Shown: one piece after another, positions 35,279 through 43,962 of the stretch
Position numbering within the stretch: the stretch's first letter is position 1
How the letters are laid out: each line of letters starts with the position of its first letter
From: CAZSMC01 sp964607755
GTDB lineage: Bacteria > Zhuqueibacterota > Zhuqueibacteria > Residuimicrobiales > Krinioviventaceae
NCBI GenBank assembly: GCA_964607755.1
Contig: CAZSMC010000007.1
Span: 31,459 to 95,458, forward strand
DNA: 64,000 nucleotides
Direction: 5' to 3'
The notes under the pieces: generated by a model
Told to the model about the DNA's origin: nothing
Database searches by the model: none
The model's input: the letters and a program-made list of their open reading frames with translations, nothing else
Translations under genes and position numbers: made by a program

Positions 35279-38200
35279 TTAACGCATAAAAATCATCTTG
35301 CACGTGGACGTGTGATTTGGGGTTTCCAGGCGAAGGATATAAACGCCTGTTCCCAGCAAACGACCGTCGTCGGCAACCCCGTCCCAGCGAAGCTGGTAGA
35401 ATCCTTTTTCCTGAAAACCGGATCGAAGTTGCTTTACTTTTTGAGCCAGTAAATTATAAACAGCCAGATTAATTTCAGTGTTCTCTTTTAATTGATATGA
35501 AATAACTGTTGAACTGTTGAACGGATTAGGATAGTTTTGCACAAGTTGAAATTTGTCGAGCTTGTCTTTAAATTCTTTTTGGTTATCTTTGAAATATTTG
35601 CTGTCTCCGGAAAATATCTTAAAATGCCGGATATACTGTTCCTCCGACAGCCAGAATGTATAAGTTGAATCATTGCGCAAATCGATATTTACGCTCGCCT
35701 CCTGATCGAGCAGACGAAGCTGCATATCTTCCGGCAATGGCGACAATGGATGAAAATCGAGTTTGACTTCGCCATCTGTATCCCAGCATGCCACGCAAAA
35801 TTCCCACTCGTTGCCGCTTCCCGTCATTTTAAAATCCGTTGAAAAATTACGAATTTTGGGCGACCATTCGGGGTGCGGAAAATAGAGCGAAACGTAATTC
35901 CCGATTTCAGGGGCCTCGGGATAATCAAAGGCAGGATCCCAATCATTTTTAGCTGACTGGCTGCAGCCAAAAATATTGGACGAATCTACAGCCGACCCGT
36001 AGGTTGCCACGATCTGAACAGCCCAATCAGCATTTTGCGTAAAAGGCAGCGGCGATTTCTTTGCCAGAGACTGCTGCGATTCCAAAGCCGGAATATTCAA
36101 TGTGATGTTCTGAGCTTCAGCATAAAAACTGTATCCCTGCCACGGAAATAAAGTCGGCAAATCAAAAGGATAGACCCAGCTTCCCTGATAGGTGTATGGA
36201 CCATGGAGTTTCTCCTCCTCAAAAGACGATGCGGCTTTAATATCGGACCAGTCAATGGGAAAACAGAATGGCAAAGCGACATCATTCCAACCGGGTTGCA
36301 GTTTTATTTGAAAAGTTTGTTTGGTCTCCACAGTCGTGCCCGGTCCGGAAGTGACTTGCAGTGAATCTTTTGCCGTTATTGCCCAATAAGCCTGTCCGAC
36401 ACTCAACGACTCAATTCCGGGGAACTCGACAAATTCATGCTCGATCGCATCCCACCAAAAGAATCGCCACACATCTTTTTGATAAGGCCCCCAGTCATCT
36501 TCCAGCGCTTTTCGAGGTGAGGATTCAGTCAAGTCCAGAGGGAATGACAGCATCCGGTAAGCGTTCTCTTCACTGCCGCCATACAGTTTGTCAGGACGAA
36601 CAAGTCCTCGTTCCTCATCTCCGGAGATGTTCACACGCATGCTAAACATCGACGAATCTTCCGGCATGGTGCTCGTGTGAAGACCGTCCTCGGCAACAAT
36701 TTGATATTCCAGACCCCGTTCTGCAACCGCTTCGCCGGGAATATCTGCCTGATAAAGATTATCTGTTTTCTGCATCGGGATTTTGTATACCTGTCTCTCG
36801 CCACCCTGACGATACAGGACAACCGCCGACTGGACATCGTAATTATCTTCAATTTCTGCCTGCACAGAAAAAACTGTATTTTCATCGATCACTGATTTAT
36901 CCGTTTCATAACTTATACCTGGTGGCGCGCTGTCCAGTTCGAGATGAACAGAATCCGGTGTACTGACATTTCCGGCACTATCCTGCATGACAAGGTACAG
37001 CCAGTGTGTTCCGTCTTTTAACTGGGATATGTTTGCGTGTGCTCGTATCGAATCGGAATGAGTAGAATTAATGTGGATAGCCGTTGGTTTTAAATTGGGA
37101 TTTGTTATGAACAAGGAATCGGCATGCACTTCTTCATAATGAATAGACAATTCAATTTGTGGAGTTTCAAGTTGATCGTACCGGTTTGTTCCAAATGCCG
37201 GATTTTGAGGAAAGATCGAGTGAATGACAGGAGCGGTAGCATCGTAACGTAAAACCGTAGAATTATAATTATTAAAATTCACATTACCTGTGCCATCTTT
37301 TAACCAGACATAAACCGGCGTACGGCCTTCTTTAGTTACTTCAATGTTGATAAAAGTTGTATCATTCTTTACGGAAACGCTATCGGTCACATCTCTTGCA
37401 TGAGCAGGCGGACCATCAAGTTTATAATACGCTTTTTGAATGCCACTGCGATCTTGCGGATTAATCCACCACACGTTAAAAACCGGCGTGTTTTGCCAAT
37501 GTCTGGAATCATTCAATTGCACACCCAGGTTTATTGGCGCCAGCGGAGATTCTTTATCTACGAATCCCGTATCAACAATTGTCGTTGTTTCAGCAACCTC
37601 CTTAAAAGCTTCGCGGTTGCCGCAATGGTCCCGGGCAGCAACCTCAAAACCATAGGAATGACCGTGTTCGCCCTGTATTTCATATTCGGTATCTCTGACT
37701 TTGGATATAAGCTGCCACTCACCATCATCCACTTGCATCTGAATGTCGTAAAATCCACTGATTCCGGAACCCTCTCCATCCTCACCGCTGTTTTCTTGCC
37801 AGTTCACAGTAAAATTGGGCATGATGCTCGTATCCGGAGACGAAGCAATTGTTCCCACAGGCGGCGTTGTATCAATGCAAAATTCCTCTTCAGCCTGAGC
37901 GCGATTTCCGGCGCTGTCCACCAGGATTACACTCAATTGATAACAACCATCCACAAGGCCTTGAATTGGTAAATGGATGAGGGTGTCCCGTTCCGCTCCG
38001 CTTTTGGGAAAAGGAATTGTCACGTTGCGATTGCTATTATTGATAAATACATTCAATGAATCGAGATGATCTTCGCCAAACGCGAGCGCAATCTCTACTT
38101 TGCCAACAGAATCAGGATGAAACCAGCGATTGTCGTAAATAGCATTCGTTAGAGTCATCGCGTCTATTATTGGTGGATTGGGATCATAGGCAATGCGTTG

Positions 38201-41200
38201 AGAGGCTGTATGTTGGTGATCCGTATTTCCCGATCCGTCTTTAAGCCATAAATACAACAGGTGCATGCCAGTATCTGGCGGCGTGACAGTGATTGGCGGC
38301 GAGGCATCTCCTTCGCCGTCAAAATCCGACGTTCCGGTCGGTGGCTCATTCCATTTATAATAGTAACGCGTAATTCCCGAGGAATCCGGCGGATTTTGCC
38401 AATCAATTTCAAATTCGGTTTCAGCATACCATTTCAACTGTTCACTTCCGTTAACTGTCATGTCGATAGGCGGACCCGGAGCTTTGGTGTCTGCGTACGG
38501 CGAGTACACATGAGTAACCGTTTCCGCATTTCCGGTGAACAGTTCCTGATTACCAACATTATCGAACGCACTTGCTTCAAAAGCATAAACATGTCCGTTT
38601 TGCCCTGGATACATGACCACAGTATCCTGTATGTTCTGCTTCCAGAGCTGCCAGTCCTCGCCGTCGATCTTTACCCGAACACTATATTTGTTGGCTAAAC
38701 CTGAACCAGTTTCTATAATTTTATCCGGGTCCCATGACACCGGGAAAAGTCCGGGCAAAGCAGAATCCGGTGACGTTGCAACCGTGTTTTCCGGGGCTGT
38801 GCTGTCTAGTGAAAGTTGAATCGTTGCTTCACCCGTGTGTCCTGCCAGATCTGTGATTTCAACAGAAACGTCAATTTGCGTATCTAAAAGTCCCTGAGGG
38901 TTTATTCTAAAATTCGTTTCAGTCGCGCCTTCCGGAGGCTCAGCAACGATGGGCGCAAGATACTGGGAAAATTCCACCCGGGCATTCTTGATATTATTCT
39001 CTGTAAAAATGACGCTCAAAAACATCCGCGGAGTTTTTTCCTGATTGTACCATCCCACACCATAAGCAGGCGGCGGGTCTTTAAAAAAGAGACTGTCGAC
39101 CACAGGTGGGGTTTTATCATAGCGCAACAAGACAGAGGCGTGGTTTTCATAAGAGACATTACCGGCCGCATCCTGAAGCCAGACATGGCACCACTGGCCG
39201 TCTTCGACAGTTGCCGTTGCGGCTACCGGAGGTTGTCCGGACATTTTTGCTGTGTAATCAGAATTGTCCTGCGGTGGTTCACCTAATTTATAAAACGAAG
39301 CGACGATATCGCTTTCATCTTCCGGTTGTTGCCATGACAGTTCAAAGCGAGGTGTTTTTTTCCACGGACTCGGATTTTTACCATCTGCTACGAGTTTTTT
39401 CGGCGAAGGTGGAGGGGTGTCATCGTTTAAGGTTTTTATCACAACAACCGTTGCCTCACCTTTTCCATTAAAACGCTCAAGCTGGCCGACATTATCAAAT
39501 GCAGCCGCTTCAAATCTGTAAAAGCTGTTTTGTTCGCCATCAAAGTAAGCGCCTGTCTTTGAGGTTCGTTCAAACCAGACTATCCACGGTCCACCATCTT
39601 TGCTGACTTTGATTTGATAATAACCAGACAAGCCACTGCCATTCCCATCTGAGCCGCCACCCCAGGTCACCATAAAGGAATCTGTTTCTGATGTATCGCT
39701 GGTCACTGAAGCGACTGTTCCTCCAGGCGGTTGCCAGTCGAGTCCGATGACAGTTTGACTGCTGTCCCTCTGTCCAACTTTATCGATTAAAAGTGCTGAA
39801 AGAGTATACTCTCCATCGCGGACAGAGTCTGGAGTCCATGAAAAGTTTATCTCAGCTAAATTATCCTGGAAATCCGTTATGAAAACCGGATCGGCAATTT
39901 CCGACCGTACGATGAGCGAATCCGGATGCAACTCATTAAAATGAACATTGCCAGTAAGCGATTGCCTGTCAGACATTGCAAACCAGCGTTCTCCATCATC
40001 CGGGTCAGAAAAGGATAAAGATATATTTTCAGGCGGCGTGGTATCGATGGTAAAAATGCGTTCTTCAGACGGTTCACTCCAATATTCATCATCCCGGGCT
40101 CTGACAGACCATTGATACGTATCGTCGGTCAGATCAACAGCCGGTTGAAAAGAAACCGGACCGAAATCCTGGGGCACAGGAGGGTGCGGAGTAAATAGAT
40201 CTGGTTCATCCCGGGAATCATACCCGACCGAATTGTTTGATGACAGTTGAGTTAATTTTACGCCAAAGTGAAGAAAATCGCCATTTCTATCGGTCGGACT
40301 AAACCAGGTAAGTCTTGGCCTGGAATCGGAAAAAAACCTTTCCGTGTCCGGTGAAAGCAACTCGGGCGCTTCCGGCGGCCAGTTTTTTTTCATGCTGTTG
40401 ATTAAAAAGGTGAGTTGACCCTTTGAATCAGCAATGCACAAATCCATTGCCTGGTCCGCATTAAAATCACCCGCTGTAAAATTGATTGGATCAGCCGGAA
40501 TGGTATATTCTATTTTATTATTTGGAAAATCATCACCATTCTCCAGAATAACAAACGTATCCTCGTGATTGGCACTTGCCGCCAGGTCTTGATCTCCGTC
40601 ACCGTCGAAATCACTATAAATCAGCCAGTTTGTGTTTGGATGGACGTTGTGAAACTCGGATAATTCATAAACCGGCAGAATCTTGTTGTTTTCTGGAGAG
40701 ACGCCTTGATGCAACGCTAAAAGAAGATTTTCACCAGCAATGTTACTGCACACAATATCCGGCTTGCCGTTTCCGGAAAAATCAGTGACAATAGATGCCT
40801 CGTTATCCCGGTTTCCATGAGCCAGGAAAACGTCAGATTCATTGCCGAACACACCGTTACCCGGATTCAGATGAATGGAAATGCCACCTGCATAGGTTGA
40901 ACTTGTTGCGGCAATATCAATGGTACCATCAAAGTTCAGGTCTTTTGCCATAAGACTTTCCGCGCGGGGGCCATTATAAAACGCATGAGTGTGCGCCTTA
41001 TCATTGGGAAAGTAGCCGGTTCCGTCATTGTAAAGAATGTAAATAAGCGGCGTTATATTTGACCGGACAAGCAAAACGATATCCAGCGCTCCATCACCGT
41101 TAATATCGGTAACAGCCGCGTCGCGGGGTTCGGTCTGACCAGAGCGGGGCGTAACAATTCTGATGGTCTGGGAAATGTTGATTTCTTTGTCTTCAGATAC

Positions 41201-41908
41201 ACAACCGATGGATATCCGTGGTTCGACTGAATAGGTTGTCGGACCTCGATGCAAAAGAATAACATCGCTGATACCATCTCCATTAATATCGCCCGACCGA
41301 ATTGGCCGGACCGGGTCAGGGACTGGAAAGGGGTTGCCCAATATGATGTCGCCATTTTCAAAAGTGCCTATTCTGATATGCGGTTGATCTCCGTCGGTAC
41401 CGGCAAACACAAATTCCGTTCGCCCGTCATCCTGAATGTCGATAGAAGAAACAGAAGTAACTTTGCTGGCGACGGAGAACTCTTTTTGAATGAAATCCAG
41501 TTCGCTTTCATGACACCGGATATCAAACTCCCAAACAAAGCCGTTTCTTTGTTTTACTTTTTTCTCCTGATTATCAAACGGTGTTAAAATAGCGGTGACG
41601 TGTTCACCGGCAAGAAATGGATCATTTGGAATAAATGAGAGCCGGGTTGAATCGTTATTAATTTGAGTCTGTCCGGAAACCCGGCCTGCATAACGGCCAT
41701 ACACACGCAAAGACTGAGGTGACAGGTATGAAGATTGTATTGCCTGTTTGAAATCAATCCAGAGAACTGTATTTTCAGCAATATTTGTTGTGTGCGGCTG
41801 TGGATGAACAGCGCTTATTAAATTTGACTGAATTTCAACACCATAACTGCTATTTAGCAAGCCTGTCAGGCAAAGGAAAAGCAGGATGTATGTTAGATTT
41901 CTCCTCAT
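35279..41908 (-). CDS. Giant secreted VCBS/Ig-repeat protein with type IX secretion sorting domain
   Basis: 2,209 residues from ATG 41908 (GTG 41917 is possible). Signal peptide, then an SbsA-type Ig-like domain (AVHPQPHTTNIAENTVLWIDF). Residues about 130-540 hold FG-GAP/VCBS repeats with Ca-binding-like DxNxDGxxD loops (DINGDGISDVIL, DFDGDGDQDLA). Three tandem modules of about 310 residues (centred near 806, 1120 and 1430) each contain FEAxAFDNxGN and VWLKDGxGN signatures. The C terminus has NYPNPFNSSTVISYQL and ends LRLETPNHTSTCKMIFMR, a por/type IX sorting domain. Predicted cell-surface adhesin or matrix protein. It follows the pseudokinase gene directly. Confidence 0.85.
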   Translation of the reverse strand: MRRNLTYILLFLCLTGLLNSSYGVEIQSNLISAVHPQPHTTNIAENTVLWIDFKQAIQSSYLSPQSLRVYGRYAGRVSGQTQINNDSTRLSFIPNDPFLAGEHVTAILTPFDNQEKKVKQRNGFVWEFDIRCHESELDFIQKEFSVASKVTSVSSIDIQDDGRTEFVFAGTDGDQPHIRIGTFENGDIILGNPFPVPDPVRPIRSGDINGDGISDVILLHRGPTTYSVEPRISIGCVSEDKEINISQTIRIVTPRSGQTEPRDAAVTDINGDGALDIVLLVRSNITPLIYILYNDGTGYFPNDKAHTHAFYNGPRAESLMAKDLNFDGTIDIAATSSTYAGGISIHLNPGNGVFGNESDVFLAHGNRDNEASIVTDFSGNGKPDIVCSNIAGENLLLALHQGVSPENNKILPVYELSEFHNVHPNTNWLIYSDFDGDGDQDLAASANHEDTFVILENGDDFPNNKIEYTIPADPINFTAGDFNADQAMDLCIADSKGQLTFLINSMKKNWPPEAPELLSPDTERFFSDSRPRLTWFSPTDRNGDFLHFGVKLTQLSSNNSVGYDSRDEPDLFTPHPPVPQDFGPVSFQPAVDLTDDTYQWSVRARDDEYWSEPSEERIFTIDTTPPENISLSFSDPDDGERWFAMSDRQSLTGNVHFNELHPDSLIVRSEIADPVFITDFQDNLAEINFSWTPDSVRDGEYTLSALLIDKVGQRDSSQTVIGLDWQPPGGTVASVTSDTSETDSFMVTWGGGSDGNGSGLSGYYQIKVSKDGGPWIVWFERTSKTGAYFDGEQNSFYRFEAAAFDNVGQLERFNGKGEATVVVIKTLNDDTPPPSPKKLVADGKNPSPWKKTPRFELSWQQPEDESDIVASFYKLGEPPQDNSDYTAKMSGQPPVAATATVEDGQWCHVWLQDAAGNVSYENHASVLLRYDKTPPVVDSLFFKDPPPAYGVGWYNQEKTPRMFLSVIFTENNIKNARVEFSQYLAPIVAEPPEGATETNFRINPQGLLDTQIDVSVEITDLAGHTGEATIQLSLDSTAPENTVATSPDSALPGLFPVSWDPDKIIETGSGLANKYSVRVKIDGEDWQLWKQNIQDTVVMYPGQNGHVYAFEASAFDNVGNQELFTGNAETVTHVYSPYADTKAPGPPIDMTVNGSEQLKWYAETEFEIDWQNPPDSSGITRYYYKWNEPPTGTSDFDGEGDASPPITVTPPDTGMHLLYLWLKDGSGNTDHQHTASQRIAYDPNPPIIDAMTLTNAIYDNRWFHPDSVGKVEIALAFGEDHLDSLNVFINNSNRNVTIPFPKSGAERDTLIHLPIQGLVDGCYQLSVILVDSAGNRAQAEEEFCIDTTPPVGTIASSPDTSIMPNFTVNWQENSGEDGEGSGISGFYDIQMQVDDGEWQLISKVRDTEYEIQGEHGHSYGFEVAARDHCGNREAFKEVAETTTIVDTGFVDKESPLAPINLGVQLNDSRHWQNTPVFNVWWINPQDRSGIQKAYYKLDGPPAHARDVTDSVSVKNDTTFINIEVTKEGRTPVYVWLKDGTGNVNFNNYNSTVLRYDATAPVIHSIFPQNPAFGTNRYDQLETPQIELSIHYEEVHADSLFITNPNLKPTAIHINSTHSDSIRAHANISQLKDGTHWLYLVMQDSAGNVSTPDSVHLELDSAPPGISYETDKSVIDENTVFSVQAEIEDNYDVQSAVVLYRQGGERQVYKIPMQKTDNLYQADIPGEAVAERGLEYQIVAEDGLHTSTMPEDSSMFSMRVNISGDEERGLVRPDKLYGGSEENAYRMLSFPLDLTESSPRKALEDDWGPYQKDVWRFFWWDAIEHEFVEFPGIESLSVGQAYWAITAKDSLQVTSGPGTTVETKQTFQIKLQPGWNDVALPFCFPIDWSDIKAASSFEEEKLHGPYTYQGSWVYPFDLPTLFPWQGYSFYAEAQNITLNIPALESQQSLAKKSPLPFTQNADWAVQIVATYGSAVDSSNIFGCSQSAKNDWDPAFDYPEAPEIGNYVSLYFPHPEWSPKIRNFSTDFKMTGSGNEWEFCVACWDTDGEVKLDFHPLSPLPEDMQLRLLDQEASVNIDLRNDSTYTFWLSEEQYIRHFKIFSGDSKYFKDNQKEFKDKLDKFQLVQNYPNPFNSSTVISYQLKENTEINLAVYNLLAQKVKQLRSGFQEKGFYQLRWDGVADDGRLLGTGVYILRLETPNHTSTCKMIFMR

Positions 41909-41916
41909 AGAAAGCA

Positions 41917-43878
41917 CTACTCAATAATACGGCAATTAACCTGAAGTTGCTGGTCACTTTCTATTACTATTGTTGTATCTGCCGGACTGACGGTATGCCC
42001 TTTGCGGAAGAATGAGAGTTTATGAGCTCCTGCAAATAGTTCTGTCCGGAAGGGTGTTGTATGCCTTTGGTCTGAGGCATCAATTGTAACAAATACATAT
42101 CCGTATTCATTCGCATTTTGTAAAACAACCAAAAGTTCTCCTTTACCCACGTCTTCATTTGAAAACGTAATGGTTTCGGGTGAATTCCCGGTCACAGAAA
42201 TTTGAGTCGTCCAGCTAAAATTACTTTGCGAGTCTTTATAGTTCAATTGATGAGTTCCATATTCCAGATCAAGAGAAGCGGGAAGCATCAGTGTGTGTTG
42301 GCCGTCCACAACAAGGGTATTGGCAAACGGCACCTCTTTAAAAGAAACGGATTTATATTGAAGCTCTGATAACTGTGCCCCAATTTTGTTTGTTCCGCTG
42401 CTTAATTCAATATCTTTACTCCATTCGGCATAATTCGGGGATTTGATGGTTACAGAAACGGTCTGTCCGGCTCGCAACTGGTCTACTATAACAGGAGAGC
42501 CATCCCGTGCGCGCCCGACATTTTTATTATCAACAAACACGGTTGCATCAACAGGCGTATCGTTTGACAGTGCTGTTATGTGCAGCAAAGCCGGCTGACC
42601 TGGTTGTGGTGATTCTTGCTCTTGTTCCGATGCAGGTTGTGATTCCATGGAAACGGCATTGCTTTGCTGTTGCATTTCCGAGTCAAATCTTTCATCCGTT
42701 TCAACCTCTTGTTCTAAAGACGATTGTGATTGATAGATTTCTTCGGGCAACGACGGTTCAGAGGATTCGGTGGATGTTTCTGTCTCTGAGGTGGCATCAG
42801 AGCTCTGCGCCATGAAATTGGTATAAACTTTATCGAGTTCAGATTCTTTTTTTGATGTGATCCTGTTCACGATGAACAAGCTCACAACGAGAAAAATCAG
42901 CGCAAAGAATAAAAAAATAAAATTACGTTTTCTGTTCTTTGCTAATTTTTTCGAAATGTAAAGGCCAGAACTTTTAATGCTGTCCCCAACCGCGTTTATT
43001 TTTTTCGTTATAACGTTCATGTGCGAACTTTTGCGCAAATCCGGATAGTCATTTTCATCTTTATGAAAATCCAGTTCATCCATTGCTGTACTCAAACCGA
43101 TTCGCGATTCCGGACGCACAGAGATCATTTTCATTGTTAAACTGGCTAATTCATCCGATACATAAGTATTTAACTCTTTAGGATTTGGTGGCGTCCATCG
43201 TTTCAGCTCAAAGATTTTATCTAAAGAATCAGCCTTGAATGGCAGTTTTTTTGTGAGAAAATAATAGCTCAAAACACCAAAGGCATAGCTGTCACTTCGA
43301 CTGGTATTGATGCTTTCGCGCCGAATGACCTCTGGCGGCCAGTAAGGTAAGTAAGGCATGAATAGCTGTTTATGCCGGGAATAGAGATAGTCTGATACAA
43401 TATGGGTGCCAAAACCAAATATCTTTACATTTTCGCGGTTGTAATCAATCAAAATATATTCCGGGGAAACACAGCCATGGCTGTTGCCCAGGAGTTGCGC
43501 CATTTGTAAGGTTCGGCCAATCGTCACAAGCAATTGCCGGATACGCTGCTCAGGCAAAACGCTTTCGCTGCTTAAAAGCTCTTTGATGCTGCTGCCGCGG
43601 AAATGAGAATATTCAATAACATGTTGATCATTGATCCGGCGATATCCGCGCAGATTCAGAATATCGTCATGATGAACCATTTTGCCATAAGCTGCCATTT
43701 GCCGGAAATAGGTTACAGCCTCGGCATCCGGTTTGAAGGTATCGTGCAGTATTTGCAAACAAACAGGCTGATCAGACTCGGTGTTTATGCCTCGATATAA
43801 TGACCAGAATGGCCCATCTACAATGTGGGTTACGTTTTTATAGAGGTCGATATTCAGTTGTATGCCTTTTTTATGCAT
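41917..43878 (-). CDS. Membrane-anchored Ser/Thr pseudokinase with PEGA-like periplasmic domains
   Basis: 653 residues from ATG 43878 (CAGG about seven bases upstream; 43893 is an alternative). Residues 15-280 have a protein-kinase fold, but the catalytic residues are replaced: no glycine loop (DGPFWSLYRG), beta-3 Lys to Q42 (VCLQIL), HRDxKxxN to HGCVSPEY (134-141), DFG to GFG (155-157). Fold-stabilising PPE (181-183) and SDSYAFG (195-201) are kept. A transmembrane helix at about 318-340 follows a basic stretch, then an acidic Glu/Ser/Gln linker, then beta-sandwich modules of PEGA type (LHITALSNDTPVDATVFVDNKNVG and similar). Predicted to sense and relay without phosphorylation. Confidence 0.8.
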   Translation of the reverse strand: MHKKGIQLNIDLYKNVTHIVDGPFWSLYRGINTESDQPVCLQILHDTFKPDAEAVTYFRQMAAYGKMVHHDDILNLRGYRRINDQHVIEYSHFRGSSIKELLSSESVLPEQRIRQLLVTIGRTLQMAQLLGNSHGCVSPEYILIDYNRENVKIFGFGTHIVSDYLYSRHKQLFMPYLPYWPPEVIRRESINTSRSDSYAFGVLSYYFLTKKLPFKADSLDKIFELKRWTPPNPKELNTYVSDELASLTMKMISVRPESRIGLSTAMDELDFHKDENDYPDLRKSSHMNVITKKINAVGDSIKSSGLYISKKLAKNRKRNFIFLFFALIFLVVSLFIVNRITSKKESELDKVYTNFMAQSSDATSETETSTESSEPSLPEEIYQSQSSLEQEVETDERFDSEMQQQSNAVSMESQPASEQEQESPQPGQPALLHITALSNDTPVDATVFVDNKNVGRARDGSPVIVDQLRAGQTVSVTIKSPNYAEWSKDIELSSGTNKIGAQLSELQYKSVSFKEVPFANTLVVDGQHTLMLPASLDLEYGTHQLNYKDSQSNFSWTTQISVTGNSPETITFSNEDVGKGELLVVLQNANEYGYVFVTIDASDQRHTTPFRTELFAGAHKLSFFRKGHTVSPADTTIVIESDQQLQVNCRIIE

Positions 43879-43962
43879 TTTTTTCCTGTTCATTAGATGC
43901 TTTGGAATATAAAAAATAAAAGTTCAACATGCAAGATAGAGTAAAAAATAGAATCGATATCT

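Noticed and set aside
37400..37972. 190-codon plus-strand frame
   Set aside because: Antisense inside the giant secreted protein; no recognisable domain.
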